In this document: one piece after another, positions 40,535 to 50,447 of the stretch
Layout of the letters: each line of letters begins with the position of its first letter
How positions within the stretch are numbered: the stretch's first letter is position 1
Origin: Setoptus koraiensis
Taxonomy: Eukaryota; Arthropoda
Assembly (NCBI GenBank): GCA_048013815.1
Contig: CM106586.1
Location: 19,220,001-19,284,000, forward strand
Direction of reading: 5' to 3'
DNA: 64,000 nt
The notes under the pieces: generated by a model
What the model was told of the DNA's origin: nothing
Seen by the model: the letters and a program-made list of their open reading frames with translations, nothing else
The model's database searches: none
Program-made: the position numbers and the translations under genes

Positions 40535-41909
40535 ATGTATCAGGGGATGACCAACAAACCGCGTGTCGTTGCTAAGGTGAGTTTGAGTTACTGCTGTAAA
40601 ATTAACGCACTCTTCACCTTGTCTTTTCTCATAATAATTAATAATTTCTTTCTTTTCTTGCCTCTAGTACGACCTGTATTTCTCGAGCCATGCAGACGAT
40701 TCACTCTATCTGATGCGATTCCCGGCGATGAGGTCGCAACTTGAAAATGACCCAGCTGACATAGGCATAAAATTCAAGTTGAAATCTAGACGCTGCAAAT
40801 TGGAAATCAGCGCCAACGAGTCTAAGGCTAACTTTTCCATGGACACTGCCAGAACTTTAGCATCCAAATCAACACCATTCACGTTCGATGTTGATCACGT
40901 AAACAAGTATTTTTATTCGTCAACAACATCGAAAGTTGATGATATACAACTAATGATCGGCAAGATCACTCCCAATGATAAGAATATAGTGCTAAGCCCT
41001 GTTGATTACATCCTGAACATGAGACCGGATTTTTCACACTTTGATCGCAAGGAAGAGGTAGACATAAAAGAGGAACTCAAAGCGGTCACAGTTAAATTTG
41101 CTGCCCCCGACAAAGTTGGATATTCTGCAAGACCAACATATATCGATGAATCCCTCTCCGAGGAATACACAATCTTCACGTACCACAGTAGTGATTCCAG
41201 AATAGCCGGTGTAGCTAGGCTCGACCTACTCAGAGATATTGAAGAATCTATTAAAAGAGAACCTGGTTGTGATGGTGGTGATAGGCCTTCACCTACTTCA
41301 CTAGATGAGGACATAAAACCAAGGATTGAAAGTTTTTCGCCCAACAAGCCCCCCAGCCGAAATGATCTTAAACAAGCCAATGTTAGCATCAAAGAGTGCC
41401 TACTAAGAGCCAAGGTGGCTAGTTTTGATGAAATTTGTGTTTATATACAGAAGTTCACTGACGCTCAATTGACAGCCGATCAAATCTTGCCAACCGTAGA
41501 ATCGTTCGCTGTTCTTGTGCAGGGCAATTGGGTTATAAAGAGCGAAATATTGTACGAAGATGCTGGTGATTCTAAAAATCCAACAATCACTGAAGTGACT
41601 GGTATACCTGTGAGTAATCTGATACTTGCCAGAGATTATTTACTATGGAGTTTTTGTGAATTTGACAAAAACTCCATAGTAAATAATGGCAAGATATCGA
41701 GAGCTCTTCTTACAGACAAAGTGAAAATACCTGATCACGATGTGCTAGATTTATTGAAACAGTTAGCTTCGCTAAACAGCATCGAGAGAAAGTGGGAATT
41801 CAAATTACCTACTGACAATAACTTTATTCACAGCCATCAGGACATAGTTATGAGACAAAAGTCATTGTGGGCAGTGAGAAAATCCAATAAACTATCGAAG
41901 TTTTTCTAG
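40535..41909 (+). CDS. POLR3E: RNA polymerase III subunit RPC5 (POLR3E) homologue, copy 1 (two exons)
   Basis: Exon 1 (40535-40576) and exon 2 (40668-41909) are joined over a 91-bp GT-AG intron, giving 427 residues. The junction reads VVAKYDLYFSSHADDSLYLM, matching the RPC5 start (DVYLAKS..LYLFQYP). Further RPC5 marks are DYILNMRPDFSHFDRKEE, VKFAAPDKV, SFAVLVQGNWVIKSEILY, ARDYLLWSFCE and KWEFKLPTDNNFIHSHQDIVMRQKSLW. RPC5 pairs with RPC4 and helps Pol III initiation and termination in the nucleus. Human RPC5 has 708 residues; this protein ends where the human C-terminal winged-helix part would begin, so it resembles the short Rpc37-like form. A perfect 23-bp hairpin lies at 41635-41687. A second copy is at 56788-57982. 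Confidence 0.88.
41635..41687 (+). repeat. Perfect 23-bp inverted repeat inside the RPC5 coding exon
   Basis: The 23 nt at 41635-41657 are the exact reverse complement of 41665-41687, with the 7-nt loop GAATTTG. The arms encode DYLLWSF and KNSIVNN on either side of CEFD. The same perfect hairpin is present in copy 2 at 57708-57760. Confidence 0.95.
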
Positions 41910-42420
41910 TTATTGACATCAAGAAGTTCTCTTTGGCTTCAGTTATGATGCATCTCATGTCTGAAAAAGAATTAGACAAGATACTTCTTGCATTCTCTGA
42001 ACATGCGGTTTTTCTAATGAGTCTTTCAGATAACTATTTTATTATCACTCGCACATTCCTCGTGAGATTTCATACCAATGCTTTGTGTTTCTTTACATAT
42101 ATTGTTGAAGATGGCAATACCGATTAAATTTCTTAAATTAGATTTCTAATCGAAAATTTGCGAACATATTGACAATATCATCAGATCGAACTCTGGCAAG
42201 ACAAGAATTTCTGGTAGGATACTCTTGGGGCCGCCGAAGTATCTAGTCTTGAACATATCAGAAACATTATACACAACGATCTCTAGTCCAATTATTACCA
42301 GTTGTCTTCATATATCTCCAGCAACAGGTGGTGTTGAGCAATGAATGGAAAAATCTTCGAGATAACTTCCACCAATAATGTTTGTTGAAGAGGCTTCGAG
42401 AGGATCAACGAAGCAATTAT
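41910..42420. other. Spacer downstream of RPC5 copy 1
   Basis: No gene is supported. Short open frames here show no domain. It ends at the outer edge of the left arm of the 3-kb inverted duplication. Confidence 0.5.
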
Positions 42421-45415
42421 GATGTTGACAGAAAATTGTAGACCGTTATTAACCAACATGTCGTGGTTACCATAACGATAACAAGGTACATTTCCCGGTA
42501 CATTTTGCCACCTCTCTTGCAATACGAAAAACCTGAGAGATTCCATACAAATGTCACAGTGCAGTGTTTTGGCTCAAGTTTTTACATTACACATACAACA
42601 ATGAGATAGTTTTCGAGAGACCAAGGAAGAAGAAAACACACGACATGAATAATGGCTGTCATGGGACGGCCATAAATGATGTGCGTTCTCGTGCGTGCAA
42701 TAGAAAAATCGCTAGAACCGAAAGGATCCAGAGACAGAGAATTTATGGCCCATGAAGCGCAATTCTGACATTTATCTCGCTGATTTATAAGGTATATTCT
42801 TACCTGTCTGATATACGCGGTAAAATCCGTCTAGTAAAGTGCGATTCGAGTAGAAACAGTTCGAGAACTGGAGAAAAGAGTGTACGAAATCAATTGGAAA
42901 TAAGATGGAAACAAGTGAAGAAATGTAATCAAAAAGTACTAAAATGTAGAAAGATTTGCAACATATTCATAGTCGTTTATATTCTAAGAAAGCGGATATT
43001 AATGGGATGGATTCGATCAAATTCAATGTATTTTGGCCTTCAATTTTCATCGTCATATTTCTCAACGGCTCTGGCAATCTTTTGGGCTCTCATGAGGACG
43101 AAGAAGGGGCGCCACACGCGAACCAGTCGGGATTCAACCACGACCCGGAAGCAAAGAAGAGAACACTGCTCGATGCAATGAGGGCTCGTGTAGCTTTATA
43201 CTTGAAAAACAGACATCTAAAACCGAGCTATTTTATATGGGTAGCACTCGATTATCTAATTGGACTCTACTTCCTATTCGTTACGATGGTACGCGGTTTT
43301 GGCAGCAAAAGTTACTTTGCTGCATTAGAAGAGAAATATTTGGTCAACATGTTTGCTCCCTATGGTTTCTCTCAATTGATGAACAGAGTTGTGGCGATAC
43401 TTCTCACAGAAGTCTACCTGTTTCGCACCAAGAACATCATCGCAAACATGAGGAAGAAGACTGAACGGCAATATCTGGGATATGCATACATGAACTGTCT
43501 CGATTTGACACCCAGAGCCTGGATTTATATTTTAGGTCTGACGGATAAAGTCCGAAGTAAAGATAAGGTGCATAATAAGAGAATCACTCACATCAGTCAG
43601 CATTCCAAGCCTCAGTGTCGAGTTGTCTCATCGGTGAATGAGGGACATCGAGGTCAATTTTTCTATGTGAATTGTAATCAACGTCGTCATGTTGATGTAC
43701 GCGGTTGTGATTCATTTATTATGGACAATCCGACATGTTCGGCACAAGCGATTTGCAAGGAAAATTTGTTCGATTTTGACGATGACTTCCGCGAAATCAA
43801 TTATCAGCTGAAATTTCCGAAGCAGCTTCTAGTAAAAGGGTCCCCCCATATAGTCGATCTGGAGTCGCTGAGAGTCGGAACTCACTGGTTTCTATTCACT
43901 TTCCTGATGATAATATTGGTCTGCCCAGTGCTTATCGGAGCTGTTTTATCGATTGAGTTTCGCTACAATGGCAGTACATTGTTATTATTCTTCAAGCGGC
44001 GTCTTTCACCGTGTTTATCCATGATCCTCGCTTGCACAATCATAATGTTTCAATTTGAGGAGATCGTAATCTTTCAACTTCACTGTGGAGTCTGCTTCAG
44101 CAAAGCTAAACATACGCTCAATTTTTCTCTACAGTTAATTGAATTGTATCGGTCCAAAAGAAGGCTAATTTCGAGCTACCGCATACCGTACTCAGTAAAG
44201 AGCAACACGAACGGAGAATCAAACAATCAAACTAGCCAAGACTACGAGATCAACGAAGAAGCGTCCACCGTCCAGAATAATTGCATATTGGACGACACAA
44301 TTATTGATAGAGATGAAACAAGTCCGATACTGAGTGATCTATCCGAAAAGATAGATCTACTCGTCAGGATGATTATGGAGCTACGCTCGGAATTCGAACT
44401 TCTAAGGCGACGTTTCACGCTCGATTTTAACTTGGAACTTCTTTTCAAGTTGCCATGTGTTATATTGACTCTGGCGGCGCTCATTTCGTTGCCCAACTTG
44501 AGCCTTTTGGAAATTCAAATGATCTTCGTTCTGTTGCAAGGATACCTAATTCCCATCTTAGTCCTCTGTCATTTTGCAGCTCTTGCCCAATCTAAGGTGA
44601 TCATCATGATACGAGTCATTCACTTACCTGTTGTTGTGACCCTATCTTGTATAACTCACCTCATCTTGTCATCACCGTTGCTCACCTGGCCCGCACAACC
44701 TCAGACACAACACGCCATAGTAGTGGCCCGGCTAGTGGGTGAGATGTAATGGTGTGAGGAAGTCGGGTCATCTTATCTCCAAATTCCTCTTATCGCCCGA
44801 TGACCATAACTAATATCATATTCTATCCACATTTTTTATCCGATCATATTTCCAGTTCAAGGCCATCTATCATGCCATACAGAATCTGATAACTTACAAT
44901 TCTCTCATGAGTAGCTGGAACCTCCGGCGACTGTCATCGATAGCGGAGGATCTGAATGATATCAATAATGTGGCGCTTTTTATCTTCACTGTGAACCCGG
45001 TTACTTTTGGTAACTTGCCTATGGTTTGTATATCATGAAAGAGGACGAATCTCACTATGTGCATTATTGAATGTGGTTTGTCTATATTAACGTCATCTCA
45101 TTTAATATTGTACCAATACATTCCATTCGAATATACATATTCTATAGCTCATTGGATGGATTGCATTGGGCATAGTATTGTTGTTACAATATGCAGTGTA
45201 GAATTTTTATATTTCGAAATGTGTAAATAGTATAAATTAAAATGAAAATTTTGTATGTGTAGAATGGGAACTATTTCGCCGTCAAGCTCATTGTCTAAAA
45301 AGTAATGTGCGATACAGAAGTATTTTCAACCTCTGTGTGATCGAAAAGAGTTCATTAGAGCTCGAATGGAGTCCATAGAGTCCGAAGATCTGGTGAATCT
45401 GTTCAAAAAAACAGA
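42420..45415 (+). repeat. Left arm of a 3-kb inverted duplication
   Basis: This segment matches 50448-53460 in reverse orientation. The outer edge reads near 42420-42470 against 53405-53460, and the inner edge ends at GATCTGGTGAATCTGTTCAA (about 45390-45412), paired with the reverse complement at 50448-50475. Both arms carry the same two-exon membrane protein gene, and non-coding flanks are also alike, so it is a DNA-level duplication. Boundaries are by eye, within about 30 bp. Confidence 0.9.
42956..45038 (+). CDS. Multi-pass membrane protein, gustatory-receptor-like, copy 1 (two or three exons)
   Basis: Exon 1 (42956-44596, 547 codons) and exon 2 (44856-45038) join in phase 0 over a 259-bp GT-AG intron, giving about 607 residues. 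I see about seven hydrophobic spans: near residues 25-40, 95-115, 145-160, 315-340, 350-370, 500-520 and 525-545, with a long acidic loop carrying SNNQTSQDYEINEE before the last pair. The layout and the NNVALFIFTVNPVTFGNLPM end recall insect-type gustatory receptors, a large family in mites, but I did not find the classic TYxxxxxQF end, so this is tentative. A donor after NLPM (45024) and an acceptor at 45262 allow a third exon of 11 codons ending at 45298. A second Met at residue 18 could be the start. The inverted twin is at 50823-52946. Confidence 0.6.
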
Positions 45416-46198
45416 TGTAATAGATTCGCGCCGTATTCTTAGTAACGAAGAAGTCTGGAAACTTAGTCAGTGGTTTCGTGGTTCAAGAGATATAAATAAA
45501 ATTGGCTCGTGAAGTTTTATTTCACAAGTTAGGCGTTCAATCGTGAGAGAAGTTGCGATTATGATAACGAGGTAGCATCTCTCGAAGCATCCCTGACTTG
45601 GCCACAATGTGGGCTGCTTCACACTTCAACCTCAAAAGGGTCAAGTTATGGTTAAATTAATGACTTGATAGTATCCCTTAAGGAAGTTATTAAAAGCCCA
45701 ATTATCCAATATGGATAATCCTATACAATACTCGAGGTGCTGAGAGTATTGTTTGTGGCTCAATTGTCGCTACCCTCAAAGTTTGGTACGCTAATAATGG
45801 ACGGCAACCAACAGATATTGATCTTTTAAGCTGTCTAGACGATCTGTTTTTATTTGTGTTTTTGTCCTCGAAGAGGTACTTTTCAAAGGTATAGAAATGA
45901 GGAGCACACAAAGCATAGCTAGACTGTCTAGAGATGGCCATCAATAATTAGTTTTATTTTGCGTGCATAGAGACATCAATGGTGGAAAGAATGAGAAAAT
46001 CCTGATGAAAGTACAAATGGAAACGGAAGAGATAATGCATGCCGTCACGGGAGATATCATCTAGTGAGTGAGCATTAACTGATTGATCAGAAAATATTGT
46101 AGAAATGATGCAAGTAGCAACTTTATTGGATATAACATTTTTTAGTAGCGCCACGTAAAAGTTATTTCTTGTATACTGGTGTTCAGCATCTCCAAACT
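45416..46198. other. Left part of the spacer between the inverted arms
   Basis: On the plus strand a short open segment at about 45319-45511 ends in SRDINKIGS and looks helical, but it has no recognised domain and is only partly shared with the other arm. On the minus strand a frame at 45954-46202 is described separately. Nothing else is supported. Confidence 0.4.
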
Positions 46199-46202
46199 TC
46201 AT
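45954..46202 (-). CDS. Short open frame overlapping the protease stop; possible exon
   Basis: An 82-codon frame starts at an ATG that overlaps the stop of the upstream serine protease gene by 2-4 nt on the same strand. Its composition is protein-like, with alternating hydrophobic stretches (KNVISNKVATCIISTIF, FRFHLYFHQDF). A faint resemblance to SEA domains, which precede some membrane-bound serine proteases, is possible but not firm. It may be chance or a remnant of a neighbouring protease copy. Confidence 0.25.
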   Translation of the reverse strand: MKFGDAEHQYTRNNFYVALLKNVISNKVATCIISTIFSDQSVNAHSLDDISRDGMHYLFRFHLYFHQDFLILSTIDVSMHAK

Positions 46203-47098
46203 TCGCTTCTAATGATATTATTGATCCATCCGAGAAAGCTTGTCACTTTGGTGAAAATATTATATCCGTTACACTCTTTTCGTCCGGTAGAAATAGTACC
46301 TTGGATGACCCATGGTTTATTTTTGCGATGAATTGAGACTGGCCCTCCCGAGTCACCATAACAAGCCGAAGATTCCCCGTTACCGTTTTCGTCTAGTAGG
46401 CCAGAGCATATCGTAGAAGCCTCATATTTCCTTCTCAATTCATCATCAATTGTGACATTGTTGTGCTTACTGACTTGATCTATACAGGTGGGACTGTGAA
46501 TTATAGGTATATCGATCGTTTTTGCTGTAGTTGTTACCGATATATCATTATAATGAGTTCTGCCACGACCAGCCAATCTCCGACGGGTACCAAGCTCTAA
46601 TTCCTCACCCGCCGCGTTGAGTAAACAGATAGGCCTAACATATTGATTCAATTCTAGTGGCTTGTCTAATTTCACCAGGGCTATGTCATTTCTCGGAACG
46701 CCAATGCCCGAATTGCGGCCACTGACGAAGTGATGATGGACGAAAATCTTCTCACTTTTTCGAAGCTGCACCGAACCTTCGCTTCCTGCAGATATGGTTT
46801 TTTCTGTGATGGGATCGAAACAATGAGCAGCGGAAAGTATAAAATCCCTCGAAATTATGCTGCCTCCACAAAAATGACCGGAAGAAAGGAAAATGGTTAC
46901 TAACCAAGGAAACTCTCCTGGCTTCTCATCGCTACCACCAATTATAGAATCTGGTGTATCTATTCCGTTGACACCGCATTCTATGGAATCAAAATTAATC
47001 CTCCCCCCTGGTGTTCCTTCCGGATGTGGCCGGATGTGAACAACAGACTGTTGAACATAATGTGAAATTGTAACCAAATTAAAATCTAGCTTTCTCAT
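46199..47098 (-). CDS. S1-family (chymotrypsin-fold) serine protease
   Basis: The frame encodes 299 residues with an intact triad: His92 in SAAHCFD, Asp138 in NDIALVKL and Ser250 in GDSGGP. The mature N-terminus would be IIGG at residue 52. The residue before it is Ser (TPDS), not Arg or Lys, so a trypsin-like activator is unlikely. Six residues before the catalytic serine, the S1-pocket position (189 in chymotrypsin numbering) is Ser244, which points to chymotrypsin-like specificity. Cys41 lies in a short pro-region and could link to the catalytic domain. No signal peptide is visible at the first Met; the sequence before it reads GATTAG, an acceptor-like signal, so upstream exons probably exist. 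It sits in the spacer between the inverted receptor arms. Confidence 0.88.
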   Translation of the reverse strand: MRKLDFNLVTISHYVQQSVVHIRPHPEGTPGGRINFDSIECGVNGIDTPDSIIGGSDEKPGEFPWLVTIFLSSGHFCGGSIISRDFILSAAHCFDPITEKTISAGSEGSVQLRKSEKIFVHHHFVSGRNSGIGVPRNDIALVKLDKPLELNQYVRPICLLNAAGEELELGTRRRLAGRGRTHYNDISVTTTAKTIDIPIIHSPTCIDQVSKHNNVTIDDELRRKYEASTICSGLLDENGNGESSACYGDSGGPVSIHRKNKPWVIQGTISTGRKECNGYNIFTKVTSFLGWINNIIRSE

Positions 47099-47636
47099 GC
47101 TAATCGATTGTTCTTATGAAGAAATGACGTTTCTATCCGACCAAACTTGCATTAAGACTCAAGTTTTACTACTAAGCGGTGAATGTATTCACGAACTTGT
47201 CAAATCTTGATCATACTTGAGAGGAGCTACCTTGCAACTTGTTACGCATTTTCGCGTCCTTTAGCTGGACAGATTTTTTTGCTTTCAATCTTTCTTTGCA
47301 TAGAGTTGAGTTGCCGATCCTTGGGAGTTATGGGCAGCATTTGGTGAAAACTTTGGGAAAGATCAGCGTATTCTAGGAGACGTGTCTGTAAATTATTGGC
47401 TGGGAGTTATTGTGCATGGTGCGATTTCGCCAGTCTTATCATTGAATTCTCTTGACCTGCGGTTTGCCTAGAGACTTACTCAAATTGCGTAACAAATGCA
47501 TCCTTAAGATAAATGGCACAATCAAGTCAACAATGAACCAATCAGTGCCGCAGTTGCAATTTAATTATCAACTGTTTTACGAACAACCTATGATGGGTAT
47601 CCTTGCGACTCAGTATATTTCTGCCGAATGTCAAGA

Positions 47637-49019
47637 TCATTCTCTTAAAAGTGGCAGCAGGTTGAAAGTTTCGACACTTTTTTCCGGTCTTTCAAACATA
47701 GTCAACCCTTTGTATTTTATGTAAATATCGAAAGTAGCAATGATACGAGTATAAACTGTTGCTACCAGACAAAACTCAAGTCCGAGCTTCCTCATTATAT
47801 TATCAATTGCCACACCACCATCATTCCATGTACTTATAGCCAATGCTACGGCCGTCTTCAATGTTGCATGTCCGCTGAAAGTGGACTTCGGAGCCAGCTT
47901 CCATATCTTGGCATTGAGCGATTCGTTCGCATTTTTATTATATCCGCCAACACAACGTTCCAGCAGATCGTCTGCAGTTAGATCATGGAACAGCGGTTTT
48001 ATCTTCTCCCATACACATTCGGGTGATGTCGGTTTGTGTCTGAAGTCTTGGTTATTCAGTTTTGCTCTGTTAAATTTGCACCAAGTGTTTTCATTCATGG
48101 GGCAATAGTCATGGTTGTAATCTTCATCTGTTGACGACTCGTGATGATAAACAGCCAATATCGCTTTGGTCATTTTCTCTTTCGAATCGGAATTCTCTCT
48201 TATGGCTTTTACGTAATAACTTGTAGGCCTGTCAATCATATGAGCTGTGAGACGACTACGTCCACCTATTGTCTTTCCATCCTCTAGTAATGTTTTTCCT
48301 AGTCCCGACTTCAGTTTTCTCAATCGGTTTCCCATGCCTCTACCGACGTGTCCGATACACTCGCGTTCTATGATGAAAGCTTAAGCTGATGAGCTTTTGG
48401 TTTCCACGTCCAACACTTTCCCACTTTTGTTACCAATGACGGTTACAACTCCTTGTTTCGAATTATGTCCTCTTTTTCTCCAGCCGCCGTCTCCAGACAC
48501 GGCTATCTGTCCATCGGATAGATTCGGTTCTTCTTTGGCTGCCTCAGCTAGGGAAATATCCATGATATCTTGTGTAATTTGTTCGATGGTTGCAACGTGT
48601 TTATCGTAGTTTTTCTGGTGTACTGGTCGAGGTAGGTTCATTATGCCACAGAAAGTTTGGATGCCTCGCAGACCATGACCGAGCATTCGCATTGCCGATA
48701 TTGTTCTGATGTTCAAATCGTAAATGTTTTTCCTGTCGGATGTCGGCCGGTTGAGCATCTGTGAATTATCCAATGATGCTGTTTTTTCACAATTTTTGCA
48801 CACAACTTCTAATTTAAATCCTAGTCCAGCTTGCGATCCCGTGTTGAGACTCACATCCTGATGGCATCTCTTGCAGCTGACCACTTTTGCGATTTCTTTG
48901 AATACCTGCGTGTTGATTATAACATTGTAGTTCGTGTCCACCTTAGTATGATATTTCAACTTCTTTGTTACAAACTGATTTCCCTGGAACGATCGTCTCT
49001 TGGTTGCAACTCGTGGCAT
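47637..49019 (-). mobile_element. Mutator-like DNA transposase remnant, internally deleted
   Basis: Two same-frame pieces on the minus strand belong to one arthropod Mutator-like transposase of the type with a zinc-binding N-terminus. The first (49019-48381) starts MPRVATKRRSFQGNQFV, has a CxxC...CxxC region (SCKRCHQDV, CKNCEK) and the DGGWRKRGHNSKQGVVTVIG start of the nuclease fold, and ends in a stop after VLDVETKSSSA. The second resumes 15 codons later as IIERECIGHVGRGMGNRLRK and runs through IGGRSRLT, SSTDEDYNHDYCP, WCKF, LLERCVGGYNKNANESLN. In complete relatives roughly 80-100 residues lie between these parts, so an internal deletion removed part of the catalytic core. The stop lies at the deletion junction. 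I could not define terminal inverted repeats. It cannot be autonomous. Confidence 0.82.
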
Positions 49020-50447
49020 CTTTATAATAATATGTTTGTCGATAATAAGTTCTTTTCTAAGTTTCTAAGTTCTTAACGCCTACCTCCCCTTAACAGGAAT
49101 CGGGCCCAGAGTCAGAAATGAGTGAAAAAGTACTAGCTGCAACAAATATGACCATCTATTAGTTGTGCATAACTAGCCGGAAAATTTTTTATTCAGTCCA
49201 TTTCTTACTTCGATGTTTATCATTTCAAAACTAAACTATGATATATAGGGCACATACGGATTTTTTGTAAGCGAGGCACAATGCGTTTTACAGTCGTCCA
49301 GGGATGCGAAATTATTGTCATTTCGTCTACAACCTTTCCAGATGAAACGCATGCATTTGCTCTTCTCGGAATCCCAGAACCATCTATGAAGGGATGCAAC
49401 TACCTAAGTCCTTAGGTTGCATGCAGATTTTTAAAACAATTTCTTGTTGGTAGATTGGTTGGATATAGATTGGTAGGTGTATAAGTAATGAGTTGATTTA
49501 TCAAAGCGCGGGCTGGCCTGTAAAATGGGGTATTAATTACCATGATTCTTCTTCCTGTTGCACTCAATGCAAGCCAAACTAACCAGCAATAACAAACAGA
49601 TGGATACGAAGGATTTCGTTGCTGGTGACATCATGGGTTCCCAGGTGAAAATCGAGGCTAATGATACTGATTCAACACAAACAGAAAAAATGTAACTTGT
49701 GATTTTCCGAAGATTCTCAATGAATGAATGAACTTGTGATAGTTATAGTGGAACTGGAAAATCAGTTTAAATAGACGAGATTACTTCGCTTCCAACTAAA
49801 ATTTACAAATGTTTTGTCTGATCTACGCATCTCGTCGAAATCAAGTCAAGCCATATCGATGCAGAAGACTCATATCGTATCAAGAAACAGATTATGAAAC
49901 ATGGCCAACGTTGGCAGCAAGGGGTATCGAGTTTCCATGTGTTGAGATGCGAGTACTAAACGTTTCTACGGGAGCCCTTCCTTACGAATTCATGTACGTC
50001 TTTCATAAAGCTGGTAGTATTGGCTGATCGGAACATATACAGCGTCTTCATGCTCTATCCCAGCAAGTTTTAACCGGTTTTTTAGGTAGTCAAAGAGAGA
50101 TTCGCAGAGGAACGGCTTGATTGGGTGTGATAGGAAGAAGGGACATCGCATTCCCTGCGAGCAGCATTTAGAGCGCGCCAAAGAAAATTGATACTTCATT
50201 TTACGTGGCAGCTTGCGGTTTGGCATATCAACTCGAAAGGTATCACTACTTACACTCCTACCAATCTATAACTATTGTTATCAACACTCACCTTAGAAAT
50301 CTGCATGCAACCCACGGACACAGGTCGTTGTTATGCAGCGTATCCTCGATGGTAGACCAAAGTATAAAAAATGGCCTCCACATGGCATGAAGGATAAATG
50401 CGATGTCCATTCTATTGATAAAGAAGGAAAAGGTTCATCATTTCTGC
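49020..50447. other. Right part of the spacer between the inverted arms
   Basis: No recognisable gene. A 72-codon frame at 49809-50027 (+) and a 78-codon frame at 49990-50226 (-) have no known domain, and I do not call them genes. The stretch reads as ordinary AT-rich intergenic DNA, possibly including the 5' end of the Mutator-like element. Confidence 0.45.

Noticed and set aside
49809-50226. Short opposite-strand frames in the spacer of the inverted duplication
   Set aside because: 72 and 78 codons, no domain, no duplicate to show constraint.
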